A stretch of DNA of 64,000 nt. It comes from Hofstenia miamia. Lineage: Eukaryota; Xenacoelomorpha; Acoela; Hofsteniidae. A program made the position numbers and the translations under genes. Below are positions 46,426-59,934 of the stretch, in pieces (the stretch's first letter is position 1; each line of letters begins with the position of its first letter). Location: the NCBI GenBank assembly GCA_900660155.1, contig CABFPE010000246.1, forward strand, positions 354,840 through 418,839, read 5' to 3'. The notes under the pieces are model-generated. The model searched no databases. It was not told the DNA's origin and was given only the letters and a program-made list of their open reading frames with translations.

Positions 46426-49400
46426 TCTGAGCAAATTGGAGTGTCAGTTGAACTCTCTACTCCATTCTGTTGAAGTGTGAAGGTGAATTGATGCCTGGAG
46501 ATGTATTCTGGTCATGAAGCTTGTGTGCATACCAAAATGGTCATTCACTTTCACCTGGTGATTGTGGCATGGTACAGAACTGTTACTTGTTTTCTTATCA
46601 TATTTGGTCTTGTTCTTTCTCTTTGGTATGAGCCAGCTGGGATAGTTGTTTCCCCTGGCTGTGAATCAACCTCACTACCAACAGATGCATAACTTTACCT
46701 CTAATGTTATTTTTACACTGCAATTCTGCTCTGAAGCTGTCACTGAGCTGATGTTATTTTACTTTTTTTGGTTGTTACTTTGTTGTTGTCTTGTTCTTCT
46801 AGAATTTAGATTTATTACTGTACCCTACACTGTGCTGTTTACTGGTTGAGTTAACTAGTTTTTGTTTCTCTGCACTCAAGATGCTGTTTTCTTTCAAATT
46901 GTTGGAATTGTTTTTCTGTATTTTTCTTAAATTTTTCTTGATTGATTTCAACAGTTTTTCTTGTAATGGGACTCGCACTCAGGGTTTCCCCCTTCTGTAT
47001 CTACTGCTATTCCACTGACACCACAATTTGTTACTCCAGCCACTTCATTAACGACTAGAGGTCCCACATTTATGCTGCCACTCCTGTTCCATAAGTTCCA
47101 AGTGCGTCATTTCACCTCCAGCACCAGTAAATACCTGAGTCAACCCCACAGCTGGGACTCCAATTACACCCCCACAGTCAACTGATCTTGCCACGTCTGC
47201 AATGAAGAGTGGACCACATTTTACCAAATCAATTTTGCCCACAACTGTGGTTGGAAAACAAAACTGCCAATCTGTTTAATTACTATTCTGTTCTTCCCAA
47301 ATTCACTGGAAAGATAGATGAAATATCACAGTCTTTCAAAGAGTGGTTTTTCCTTTTTGAGTTAACAATGAGGCAGTATCAAGCCACTCAAGATGCTGCC
47401 ATTGCTCAATTTCCTACTTATTTACAAGGTCTCGCATATAACCAATGTATGATGTTGGATCAAGATGTCAAGACTAACTATCAACTTCTAATCAGTTATT
47501 TTGAGGACCACTACAAGGCACCTCATATCAAACATCAATATAAGATGCTGCTATGTGATCTCTCATTTAAGAAGAGCAATGATGTCCATACTTATATTAT
47601 GCAAGTGGAAAGATTGTTTTGCTTAAGTAAACTGACACTGGAATACTCAAAGCATGATCTTTTCTTATATATATGTTGAGGCTTTCTGCTGAACATTCAC
47701 AGTCACCTTGAACTCAAGTGTAATCCTGAAGATGATCTCAACCTGATTATTTGCAAAGCCATTAGCATTGTATACATGCTTCATAACACCACATGCATCA
47801 ACAAGGATGCTAGAGAACTTAAAACCGTTTCCTCAACTCAGAGACCTCTTGCTACATTGAGCACTACTACTCCCAAGCCAAATACAGAGCTTGAACAAAC
47901 TTGTTGCTATCATTGTGGTTAGAAGTGCCACACCAAGCCTCAATGTTGCGCAGTAATTCATTTAGTCACCAACAGTGATGGCTTTATCATTGATGAGCCT
48001 GAGACTGAAGAGTGTTTTCCTGATTTGCCTGTGAGTTCTATTGATCCATCAAACTAGTCAGAGTGTTGCCTCCTATAAAATGTGCACACAATCTTTTGGT
48101 TATTACCTCACTACTGTTTACTAACATTATCCCTGTGGATATAAATTGATCTTTGGTTAATGTTACTATTGACACCAGGGCCTCATCCTCTATCATCAGT
48201 GACACATGTTGCTCTAAATTATGTTTATAGAGGGACAACATACTGCCATCCACCACAAATCTGTTGGATGCTTCCGGGAACTCAATGTCTCTAAAGGGTC
48301 AAGTACTGAATCTGGAACTACATATTTGCCAGGAATTATTTTCTGTAGATTTGATCATCATAGATACTTGCAACCAGCTGCTGCCATATGATATAATCCT
48401 AGGCAATGATTTTCTTGAACAGAACTCTTGTGTTATTGACTATGGAAATAACATGATTTCAATCTGTGAAAGTGAGCACAGGAAGGAACTTACCACCATT
48501 CCTGAGCAGGACATCTTGCAAAAATTTTCAGAGTTATTAATTGCCAAGCCTCAAAACTGATGATGTGTTGCAGTCACAACAGACTCCAATTATACAGGTG
48601 ATGTCATGGTTTCTGGATACAAAGGGAAGCATTTTACTGGAGTTAACTTCTCTCCAGATCTTTATCACATCTTGAATGGCAAAACATATGTCACTGTTTT
48701 AAATAGCTCTACTTTGCTGGTCAGGATAGACCCTTCCAAGTTAATGATTGTTACAACTCCAGTCCATCTAGAGTTAAAAGCTGCCACTTGTCTGCCCATT
48801 CTAATGGCAATACATGATTTAGTGGAACTGAGTGATTCCATCCAGATTCCTCCTGTCAGTGAGAGGACACACCACCACCTCAGTCCTCAAGAATGTGAAT
48901 CCCTCTCTTGCTTGCTTTGACAACACCACGATGTTTTTAGTTATGGCTCAATCAGCATTGGTCAGGCTGTCAGCAAACAGCACACAATTGTAACCAAGTG
49001 TGATCACCCCATTTACCTTCCAGTTAGGAGAGTGCCAGAAAACCTCTGGGAAAGAATCTTAAGTGATCTTATAGAAAGTGGCATAATCCAGGGCAGCAAT
49101 AGTCCTTATGCAGTGCCCACCATTTTCATTAGGCAGGGTGATAAGTACCACCTCTGTGTGGACATTTGGAAGTTAAACAATGTCATGGTAAAGGAATCAT
49201 ATCTGCTTCCTTGTATTGAAGATCTTTTATATGACACCAGTCAATACAAACTGTTCACTTGCCTTGATTTATGTGAGGCATATTGGCAGATGCCCATGAA
49301 GCCTGCTGACATTCTGAAGACTGCCTTCATGACTCCCCTCTCCAAGTGGAAATATATGGGTTTTGGGCTCTGCAATGCCCCTGCGACCTTCCAACACTAC

Positions 49401-52065
49401 GTCATCCATGTGCTTAGGAATAGTGTCAACATATTAGAGCCAGGCATCACTGCCTACATGGACAATATCCTTGTTGCTGGTAATACCTTTCCTGAACATT
49501 TAGAAAGGCTTGGCAGAACCCTCAGTATTCTGTATGAATCCAGCCTCCACATTAATGGAAACAAGTGTTCTCTTCTGCAGCCACGCATCACCTTTCTCAG
49601 AAAAGTTATTGAACTGGGTTGTATCTCTATTAAAAATGACGCTAAAGGCCATTTAGAAAAGATTGAAACTCCATGGTCTTGTAAGGATGTTCAATGCCTT
49701 ATGGGTTTTCTGAACTACTATGGCACCTTTATATCAGAGCTAGCAAATAAAACCAAATGTATTTCTAATCTACTATGGCAAACCGTGGAATTTAAGTGGA
49801 CATGAGCAGAGCAAGAGGAGCTCAACGTCATCAAGTCAGAACTCAGGAAAATTCCCAGCCTTAATACACTGGACTATTCAAAAGAATTCATGGTCGACTG
49901 TGAAACCAGCTTATTCACAATTAGTGGAATCCTCAATCAGGTTATTAACAGCATTGAATGCCTGATCCAGTATTTTAGTTGAAAGCTCAGGAATGCCAAG
50001 CAGAACTGTGGCACCATGAAATCTGAGATGCTAATGTTATTAGAAAGCTTGAAGAAATTCCGTTTCTTCATCCTCAGCCGTCACTTCTCTGGGGAAACTG
50101 ACAATTCCATGCTAGCTTTGTTGAAAAAATTTTCCAGGAACAAGTCCAACATAGTCACCTGTTGGATTGAGTATTTAAATGATCTTACTTTTACTATTTA
50201 GCACTGTTCAGGGAGACTTCACATCAATGCGGATTACTGGACCACTCTCCCAGTTATGAGCACAATCTCAAGAAACCACCAGGAGAGAAGACGCCTTTTG
50301 GATTCATTCCTCTCACCAATTATGAGTGCCTTCCTGAGATAAGTGCAGACTGGCCATGGAAATGTCATTCTTCCAATTCTCATTAATGAAGAAATTACCA
50401 AAGTGGAAATTCTACAACATTAACAGCATGACAAGGTGCTGAGCAAGATCCTTGCAAAATTGAAGAATGCCAATTCTATTCTTAGCCCAGTTGCTAATCA
50501 ATACTTCCAGTGGTACAATTGGAAGCAAACAGATGCTGGCTTACTCTGCACCAGGAGTCAGAACAGCAGGTTAGCAGTCCCTGTGTATTTCTGGAGGGAC
50601 TTAGTTCACAAGATCCATGAAAAGGGGCATTTAGGCATTATCCAGACCAAGCGCACATTTAACACAAGGTATATCACAATCAGCATCAGAGCCACAATTC
50701 AGGACGTAATCAACAAGTGCAATACTTGCCTACTTCAAGAAGCCAGACATTTTCTGGAACAGCAAGCAGAGCTACACAGCTGAGCCACAGAACATACCAA
50801 TGAAGTCATCCATATGGACATTGAGAAGCTCTCCCATGATGATGAGGGATAGCAGTACCTTCTAGTACTCATTGATCACTTTACTAAGTATGCTCCCCTT
50901 CATCCCCCTTGACAGTACCACTGCTGAGGTTATTGGAGAAAAAGTCATAAAAGAGTGGATTCTTAAGCTTGGGCTATGGAGCGCCTAATCTCCAATTGTG
51001 GTCCCCAATTCAATAAGCATCTCATGGAGACCCTTACTAAAGAACTCGAAATCCTTCACGAATTTACTACGCCATATCACCTGCAGTTGAACAGTGTTGT
51101 GGAAAGACTCAACCATACACTTATTAAGTTAATCTGAGTCGCCCTTGTCCAAGCATCAGGTCAGAATTGGAAATGAGTTATTGAGGCAGTGGAATATTTT
51201 TATAATACTGCAGTTCATTCCACAACAAAGATCAGCCCCTTTAATGCAATGTTTGGTCGTGAAGCAAGTCCACCTATTTCTATTATGTTTCCTGATTACA
51301 ATGAACCTACTTTGGAAAATTTTGTAAATCACATACTGCACAAACTTCAAGAAGTGCATCTTATAATCTGTAGGAACATGAATCAATCTGTTATCCGCCA
51401 ATGACAGTACTGTAATCTTAAATTATATGGTGAGCCTCATAAACAGGGAGACAAAGTCTTTGCCTATTTTCCTTGCCAAATTACTGATGCTAACCAGGTG
51501 TGAAAGCTTGCCACTAATTGGCAAAGTCCATTTACTATAACTAAAGTATTAGATCACCACAAGTACTTATTAAATAATGGGAGAGTCAACCACTTTCAAC
51601 AACTCAAGAGAACTGGTAAGGATATTGATAATGTCGTCATCGACCCTAATCATGAATTTTCACTTGTCAATGATGGAGTAAATAAATTCGAGACTTATAA
51701 TAACCTCACTCAATGTGAGGAAGACAACCTTACTAAGGTTAAGTATGATAGTAACCTTGGTAGTAGTAGCAACATTACTGCTACTCATGTTTTGTCTAGA
51801 TGTAGAGTTAGAGACTAAGAGTATTTAGATCATTTAAATACCCAAGATTGGGAACTTAATTTAATCTCTATGTTTAGTAACCAAGTTGAATAGATGAAAA
51901 AAACGGAAAACCAACCACCCATGAGAAGATGAGTGTGACGAAAACCTAACCCATGAGACAAAGAGAGGTGGCGAGATGTAACCCCACACTGAGCAGATGA
52001 GAGCAATCCTGGAAATGAGGGAGGATGCATGCAGAGGACTCTGAAAGCAGACACTGCCACTACTA

Positions 52066-52173
52066 GGGGAGACAAATATCCCCTTGGGAGGGCTATTCCC
52101 ACAGCTACCTGGGGAGACAAATATCCCCTTGGGAGCAGACCTCAGGTAACTACTTGGGGAGACAAATATCCCC
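52066..52173 (+). repeat. Three 45-bp repeats with a GGGGA...TCCCC hairpin, inside the LTR fossil
   Basis: GGGGAGACAAATATCCCC occurs at 52066, 52111 and 52156, exactly 45 bases apart. Each can fold into a 5-bp stem with an 8-base loop. They lie between the integrase region and the unrecognised 3' coding region. Confidence 0.8.
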
Positions 52174-55100
52174 TAGGGAACCTGAGGAGTCACGTAAGTT
52201 AAGATTACCTTTTGGTAACATTTGTGCTAATACCCAACCATCCCAAAGTGACTCAAAAATCCACTCTAGCCCTGGTCCTTTGTCACATGCATCCACTAGT
52301 ATCAGATCAAAGAAGACAGAAGAGAGACAAAGAAAGACTTCTAAGTTGGGAGATGAGACTTTACACCCATATTTTATAGCCACCCCTAAAGCTGTTAGTT
52401 TTGTTTGTGATAACCTGTCTGAAGAGATGAAGAATAAACTGCAATGGACCCTTAACACTAAGTCCCTAACCTGTTCAGTAGATGTTATTCCATTTATTAT
52501 CAAAGCTGAGCTTAGGCCAAAAGTTAATATGATAATATTCTATGATTCGAGGATGCAGGGCAGGCTAAAGAGGCCTTATTGGAGGAGCTATGTCCACACC
52601 ATGTTTGACGAAGATTTCAACCTCACACATTTGTGCCAGCTCCTGCACAGAAATTTGAGTGCATAATCATTGACTTTGAGAATCTGCTCATCATTTACTT
52701 TTTACACGTCAGTGAGGTTAACAGGCCAAAGGTCATGGAAAAGATCAAAATCGCGTACCAGCTTGCTAAAGTTGAGAACATCTGCCTTGTAATGTTTTAA
52801 AGGAAGAATACCAATACAACATATGTGAGCAGGTTGAAAATCTCCACTTTAGGATGGAGAAGTTTACTATCTTGTATAGCAATTACTATTGCCCTTCCAG
52901 TATGTACCAGTATAACATCTTTTTGATCACAAAATTGATTTACACGGATCTCCTACTATGCAAAAAGATCCTGACTTACCACCCTTCAATTGATATGAGG
53001 CTTATCATTAATGCAGCCATACATTCTCAGACACTTGAGTCAATAAACATTAACTTGCCTGGCCTTGCTATAGTCACCAATCTCCATATCAGCTTTGCCT
53101 TTTCCCAAAGTGTTGCCATGCTCACCAAAATCAACAAGATATGGACAAACCTTAAGGCAGATAAGAGCCCTGAGTCTGTTTGGCTGACCATCAACATTTG
53201 TAGCCCAACCTCACAGTATTCTCAGTCAGTTGAGAGACTCCCTATGGAGCTGCGCATTTCTTACACGTCCCAAGACTGGAAGAACAATGCTGAGAGATTG
53301 TTTGCTGAGAAATTTGTACCAATTCAGTCTGTTTGGATTTTGTCAATTTTCCTTATGTGTGATCCCCAACTCCAATTTCCTCTTGACCAGAACACCCAAG
53401 AGCACTTAGCCAATTGGTGCATGCATGAACTAGCTATTTGTCTGGCATCTTGGAAAATAAAAAACTGGCTCCTGCACACATGCTCCTTACCATCGTCACC
53501 TGAGAAGACTAAAAAGGTATGGAATGCTTTGAGAAGTTTTACACCAGACTCATCAGCATGAGTAGTCTGCTAGGGCGCCTTCTCTTGGCATTGCTTTTGC
53601 TGATCTCAATATTTTCTCCAACATGCTAAAGAAGTACATCTGGGGAGCCACAGCCAAAATGAAATTTCTGTTGATAGAGTCTGAGTATGCACCACTGTGC
53701 ACCAGCAGCCTGATCTGTCAGGAGCCTGGATCCACTCAACAGTTCTTGGAATTAGTAAACCACTATAACATCTACACAAAGAATGAGATCCTATTGAACT
53801 TAGAAAAAATGAACTACCCAGAAAGCAGCTATAACAAAATCACTGAGACATTGAAGCAAGCTGCAAAGGGTGGCAAGATCATCCCAATCACAGTAATCAA
53901 ACAGACAATGTCCTTGCCAGAACAATTTTACAGAGAAGAAGAGTTACTATCCTCTTCTGCTATTGAAGTGTCTCCTGGCACTAAAGCCCTTATTGAGGCA
54001 GTCAACCTACAGAAGTTTTCCAGCAAGTTCTCCTTTGCCTATGCCTGCCTGGTCTATTACCAAAGACAAGTGCATCCTAATGGTCATGCACCATGCTAAT
54101 GAGTTTGCTGAGAAACTCTCTATCACCAACCATGTTATTGAGAGTAACAGAGACAATGATGTCTTAAGTCTCATGAAGTGGTGCCTTATGGAAATGTTCA
54201 CGAAAAAGGAACTGGTGCTTCTACAATCACCTGGGCAACAAATAGCCTTTGATGTAGAATGCACCACATCTTGACTCAGAATCTCAAATTCCCAAATTGA
54301 CAAACTCCACGAACATGGTATGTTTTGGGATACCATCAAGGAAGCTAAGATTAACTATCCCGTCACAATTGGAACCACTACTCTGAAGAAGAAGGTCGAG
54401 TTTGACCAAGTTGAGACTAACAGTGAAAAGAATAATCTGCTCTGCATATCTCCACCTTGCATAATGACTCCATTAATTCTACCATCCTGGCAAGTAAAGA
54501 AAGGATGTAAAAAGTTGTCAGCCCATCTCTCTGATAAAAGCAACTATGTGTCCACTGCTGCTCAGATCTCTAAAGCCATGCAGACTAAGGAATACAAAGA
54601 AACAAGGGGCACTTTAATTGAAGGCAGTAATCCTGAGTGTGTCTTTATTGATGGGAAATTAACTATCAATGATATCTTTCAGAAAGGGCAACCAATATCT
54701 ACCCAATTACAGAAAATTCACAACAAGATCACAACTTTAGATCCACAAGTCCTTATTCTATTCCAAGCATTGGGCGACCTAATGTGGATGAACAACATTG
54801 AGACTCTTACATGTTATGACAATGTTACAAAGCAGATTGAAATTATCACTATGTTGTGAGCCAAAGTCACTGACCCAGAGGAGATGACACTCCAGCAAGT
54901 AAACAAGTATTGCTCTTTGTTCATGGATCATGCTACTTGCATTTTGGATCGCTAAGGGAAGTGTTCACACATTTTTACCCAAACACCCAGATCAGTGCTG
55001 AAGATGCCCATATGTCTAACACCAATCTGCTCATGAAGCTCATGATCACTCTGAAGGGCCTTTGACTTTATGAATGCTTCTATCCTACTTTTAGGCAAGA

Positions 55101-55330
55101 CTCAATAATTTACGATGAAACTGCCTGATTAGCTCCCACCTATTGGAGATTGAGTTTTTCTGCCTACAAAAGTAAGCAGTCACCCAAAGGAAGACACTGA
55201 TGCAGATTATCCAGCGACCCAGATACACCAAAGTCTCGTCCTGGGATGATATTTTAGAAGTTGAGATGGTGGAAGAAACACAGAAGCTATTGTCAGGTCC
55301 TATGGTCCAGCTCCTACCACAAACATAACC
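52150..55330 (+). other. Unrecognised coding region downstream of pol in the LTR fossil
   Basis: About 3.2 kb with several long open stretches on the + strand (roughly 52154-52666, 52854-53561, 53623-54099 and 54320-54859). Codon-like composition and collinear order suggest one former long protein. None of the visible pieces resembles Gag, Pol or a known envelope; I see no convincing signal peptide or C-terminal membrane anchor. Fossil and broken. Confidence 0.5.
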
Positions 55331-55344
55331 CTGCAATGGGGGCA

Positions 55345-56285
55345 TGTAGAGTCACTTGTGGCCCCTTTTTTGAATATATTCTTTTGATTATTTTGGCACT
55401 CAAACATTAGAGTTACGTCACAGTAACCTCATGATTTGTTGCTATCAATTTATATCAATTTCTTTTAAATCAATTTGTATATTTTTGAGTGCAGTTTTTT
55501 TGATCAATTTATTATTTGTCCGCTCAATCCAAACCTATGTGCTTGTTTAATTTTACAAGGGAACTCATGTGCAAGTTGTAAACATATAGCAATAATCTAC
55601 GAAAATTGTAATAAATACTTGAGGAACTTGATGCAAATGCACAATATAATTAATCTTACTCCAATCATGTTTGATTTTCTCTAATTTATTTATATGCTAA
55701 CCACTTTTAGGTTTCATCATGGATTTTAGTTTGATAATTTCTGCTTAAGATCCAGCAACAATTTGGGAGGAACTGCACTGGGTCTGGGGTGACAAATAGC
55801 TCCTTAATGGTGACAGCAAAAATCTTGGCTGCTTTAGGTTACCACTACATGTAAGTGTAGGGAATAAGAGCTTTTAATTCTATGGTTTCATTTTGTACAT
55901 GCCCTTAATAATAACACACTGCAAATATAATATTCATGGTAATTACGTGCCTTTTGTTTTATTATTTATTTACATGAGCTGAGATAATAGAACTCTGAGA
56001 TAAATTGTTTATTTGAGCTGGAAATTAATTCTTGAGACACACAACTATTCCCTTGGCAAGTAAGGACAGCTTCATGGATATGGCTCTGGCATGATGCCAT
56101 GTGAATTGGTCACTGCTGGAAGTCTGTTGTCTATGGATAGTCTGTTATTTCTTTAAGTGAAACAGTGAACCACCAATGCTTTTCTTTTGCTAGAATGCGG
56201 GTCACTTTCTACAATGCAACCTTCAATCTAACCTTTGAGTTTCTCAGTACTGCTTGAGTAGCCAGAGCTCACCCACAATTCTACA
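55345..56285 (+). repeat. 3' LTR of the 10.8-kb fossil
   Basis: 941 bp, same ends as the 5' LTR, collinear apart from one segment in the first third. Confidence 0.88.
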
Positions 56286-56970
56286 ATATATTTCATTGAA
56301 AATATAAACTGTTTTTGTCAAAATTTTTTCACATCATTTGGTTAAATTGGAATAATTTATATCCTTCATCATTAATAGAAATGTTATTATGTAAATTTTT
56401 AATATCATTAGTTTAACTTGTAATCATTTATATACTTTATTGTAAATAAAAACATTTATTTTTATGTAAAATTTCAACATCATTAGTTTAAATGTTAACC
56501 ATTTATAAATTTTATCTTAAATAAAAATGTTTTTTATGTAAATTTTTAAAATCATTAGTTTAAATTTTAACTCTTTATATATTTCATTGTAAATAAAAAT
56601 GTTTTTTATGTAAATTTTTAAAATCATTAGTTTATTTTGTAATTATTTATATACTTTATCATAAATAAAAAGATTTTTTGTTCTAAATTTTTGAACTCAT
56701 TTTGGTTAATATGTAATAATTTATATACTTCATCATTAACAAAAACGCTTTTATGTAAATTTTTAATGTCATTAGTTTAACTTGTAGTGATTTATATATT
56801 TTATCATAAATAAAAACGTTTTTTGTTGTAAATTTGGACATCATTTGTTCACATTGTAATTGTTTATATATTTTCTTCTAAATTACATTGTTTTTTATTG
56901 TACATCTTTAAAAGTATTTGATTATATTGTAACTGTTTATATGTTTCATTGTAAATAAAAAGGTAATTTG
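56286..56970. repeat. 72-73-bp AT-rich satellite, right part
   Basis: Landmark TAAATAAAAA or a variant at about 56373, 56443, 56518, 56590, 56662, 56736, 56807, 56880 and 56952, spacing 70-75. The first bases (ATATTTCATTG) continue the unit that ends TTTATAT at 45507. Confidence 0.85.
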
Positions 56971-57048
56971 TTTGTTGCATATTCTATTATTAATTGTCAT
57001 GTGTTTTCTCATTTTTAATAATGACTTGTTTATTAACCACTAATTTAG

Positions 57049-57123
57049 ATGCAATCTGTGAAAGTCATGATCTGTCAATACATGGTGCAGAACAATGCTG
57101 TGATAAATATACAAATTTATTTG
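57049..57123 (+). CDS. Candidate internal exon, gene unknown
   Basis: Acceptor CTAATTTAG and donor TTG/GTAAGC bound 75 bases. In the frame that continues into the next candidate exon it reads AICESHDLSIHGAEQCCDKY then TNLF. A second frame beginning at an ATG is also open. No family recognised. Confidence 0.3.
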
Positions 57124-57266
57124 GTAAGCATTCTTTTACATTATAATAATACATATTGTTTCTCATTGATATGGTGTATTGTTTTTGAATATTTCTGTTT
57201 GTTGTGTATGTAAAGATTAAAAATTCAATTGATTTCTGTTTTTATTGTACTTAATGAATGTTTTAG

Positions 57267-57358
57267 TGTCACCAACCTCCATTGCATTAAAGGAAGAAGA
57301 AAATCTGTCTTGGAATATTCCTGTGTATCTTTTCTCCACCATTCCCATCCAACAATGA
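57267..57358 (+). CDS. Candidate terminal exon, gene unknown
   Basis: The acceptor is ATGTTTTAG. Joined in phase to the preceding candidate, it reads VSPTSIALKEEENLSWNIPV then YLFSTIPIQQ and a TGA stop. A poly(A) signal follows about 90 bases later. The combination of donor, acceptor, compatible phase and poly(A) signal is better than expected by chance, but there is no homology support. Confidence 0.3.
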
Positions 57359-57446
57359 AGTCATGATGAATATTATCAATGTGTAGATGAAATTTGCTAT
57401 ATAAACTTTACCATCATTTATTAGTTCATCTTATAATTTTTTTGTA

Positions 57447-57452
57447 AATAAA
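57447..57452 (+). terminator. Candidate poly(A) signal
   Basis: AATAAA followed within 20-60 bases by a GT/T-rich stretch (TGTTTGTTTTCTCTGTATTG), the usual downstream element. Confidence 0.35.
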
Positions 57453-57671
57453 CTTATTACTCATAAATGTTTGTTTTCTCTGTATTGTGAGAATATGTGT
57501 CTGTGAATGCATGTATTTATTTATATTTTAAAAATAATGTTTGGCATAAGCAGCTTTTCTCACCATTGTTAAACAAAGAAGTGAATAGATTTTAAATTGG
57601 AGAGCTTTAACATTTGATCCAATCAAAACAATACACTACAGTAAAAATTATTTTGCAAAACAAAAATTGTT

Positions 57672-59925
57672 TTTTCCTCCCCAAACACTATGCACAGAGA
57701 GCTGGACCACAGTTATTTGAGCTGGCTTAAAGTTCTTTGATGTGAAAATCAACCTTCAAAATATTTTGGGTGTGAGCCAAGTCTTGTGTTGAAATTTAGA
57801 GTGTAACTTAATTTTAGAAGGTGAAATTACATATTTTTTGTCAAAGTTATTTTTTCCTTGCATGTATTTTACATAAATTATCAATTTTTTTTGTAGCTAA
57901 GGCAGTAAAGATTATTAGACAATTTAACTAGGTTATAGAAAATGACAGTGGGTGTATCAGATAGGTAGGGCTGGAACCAACAAAACAAGCCAGAAATGTG
58001 GCAAGTGTAATATCAATTACAATTGTCTGTATGCTTTAATTTCCCCCAATATAAGCATTGATGCATTAAGCAAACATTTTTGAAAAATCTTCTAAAAATG
58101 CAATTAAAATATTATTCATTTTAGAAATATAAGCATGAGTTCAAGAAAGCTCATTTGCAGAGGAAAATGCAGAAATTTGCATATTCATAACTAGTGTGAA
58201 ATGTTTTTATCACAAATATCAATATTTACAGAGCATGCTTGGTTGGTGTGAAATTCTTCTTTCTGTGAAACATATACAACTGACAAAATTTAGAAATTAT
58301 TTAAAGTCTTATCCAATGCATTAAAACCTCCAGGAACATATGTCTATGGTTATATTTTTATAGTAATGAATGGATATTCAAACACCTCTTCCATGTAGAA
58401 AATTGGGAATTTTCTTTCATGTATGCTTTCAATTAATGCTAAGGAATTTAAACCACATTTTTTATAACATTTGAATGTTTCTATAATTCCACTGTATGTA
58501 CATGTTTAGCACATAGTGTGAATATTAGCTTAGCATGGTTTATTCAATTGCAATGAAAATTGCCAAAATATAATCAACTAATTGTGTAAAAGAGAGACAT
58601 AAATTTAATTAAAGTTATGAAGTGTAATTATACATTTAATTACTAAGCCTTGTAACATGGAAATTAATCTATAACATATAATGACTGTTTCTATTGTGTT
58701 AATCATTCATCATGAAAAAAATGAAAAATATTATAATATTAAACACATAAACCCTGGAATGGATAATTCAAATACAAAAGTAGGTAGGATGTATTTGAGC
58801 CACCATGTAAAGAGATAGAAAATTTAATAATTACTATGAAATGTGGGTGTACATTTGATCATTATACATAGTAAGAGAATCAATATTTCATTAACAATGG
58901 GAAATTTGTTAGTATGTTAACCATTCATTGTAAAAAAGGCAAATTCATGGAAAATGTGAGAAATGGAAATTCATATTTAATGAACAAGTGTTCAAAAACA
59001 GTAATCATGACAATTGATTCTTGCAAACAATGGAAATCTGATAAACATATATATGATGGAAAATGAATAATTGCAAAAAGCTAGCACTAATGATAATTTG
59101 TTTGAGGATAAAAACAAAAAGAATTTATTTGGTTTGTCAATTATCAGCACCCAAGAATCACTGAAAAATATGCCTGTTAACAAGGCAGTGTTGATGGAAA
59201 AATTGCTTTAATCTAGTAGACATTGTTTTTACAACACATAGGATAATTTATAAGGGAAAGAAAAAAAATTCCCAAGTAAAAACAAAAACATTATTCAATT
59301 TTACAAAGATTCACTGGTGATTGTTGAATTTATTTAACAGTGTAAATCTTGTTATATTTTCAAAAAACAATTAGCATGCTAACCTTGTTTAATTACTTCA
59401 AATATCCAATCAAATAGGACGCATTGTTAGCTGAAGTAGCTTATTTCTTTATTCAATTGAAGAATTTTGTATAAACATTGCAGGAATTGCTATATGAATT
59501 TATTGTGATCAAAAATGCCATGTTTTAATTTCCAAAGGCATTATAATCACTAAACAACATAATCCAAGAAAGAAATCAAATTATGAATTAGCTAAAAACT
59601 AAAAGAAATTCAAAAAGAAATACTAAGCTAATAAATAATGAAATAATATTGTATTTTTATAATAAGTGAATCATTTGTTTACAGAAGTGCAATAGTTTTT
59701 TTCTATCTATTGAATCTTATCTATTCAAAAAAGTCATGTTTCAGCTGTTTTTCTTAATTATTTGCTACATGATCAAGAACGTGGCTTCCCATTAGAAAAC
59801 CTATTTCTTTCATATTGTGGAATGGATCAAATTCATGATTACTCTGGTAAATTTAAATGAAAGTTCAGTCAATCTAGCTTAGCTTGCATTTAGCAATGAA
59901 ATGGGTGCTTTGATTACCCAGTGCT
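57672..59925 (+). repeat. 3-kb non-coding dispersed repeat, copy 2
   Basis: Collinear with 13320-16310 (shorter by internal deletions). It includes the tRNA T-arm-like piece near 57960-57990 (AGGGCTGGAACCAAC on the + strand). CpG-depleted compared with copy 1. It ends just before a Gag relic, so a role as leader or LTR of an LTR element is possible but unproven. Confidence 0.75.
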
Positions 59926-59934
59926 GAGAGAAAT

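Larger units (their letters stand above)
45508..56285 (+). mobile_element. 10.8-kb Ty3-type LTR retrotransposon fossil with an extra 3' coding region
   Basis: LTRs are 45508-46407 and 55345-56285. A 4-bp ATAT repeat flanks the element within the satellite. Parts by similarity: a primer-binding site fitting tRNA-Trp (46408-46425), Gag about 47230-47960 with a CCHC knuckle near 47890-47940, protease about 48120-48440, reverse transcriptase about 48990-49800 (CVDIWKLNNV, LCEAYWQMPM, FGLCNAPATFQ, YMDNILV), RNase H about 49800-50215, integrase about 50430-51620, and an unrecognised region about 52150-55330. A purine tract GGGGG precedes the 3' LTR. It is broken, with well over ten breaks, and the LTRs differ by substitutions and several indels, so it is old. 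A tRNA-Trp primer recalls the CsRn1/Kabuki lineage, but that placement is inference. Confidence 0.88.

Noticed and set aside
52150-55330. Envelope gene in the LTR fossil
   Set aside because: Position fits, but no signal peptide, membrane anchor or envelope motif is visible in the pieces, so I leave it as unrecognised.
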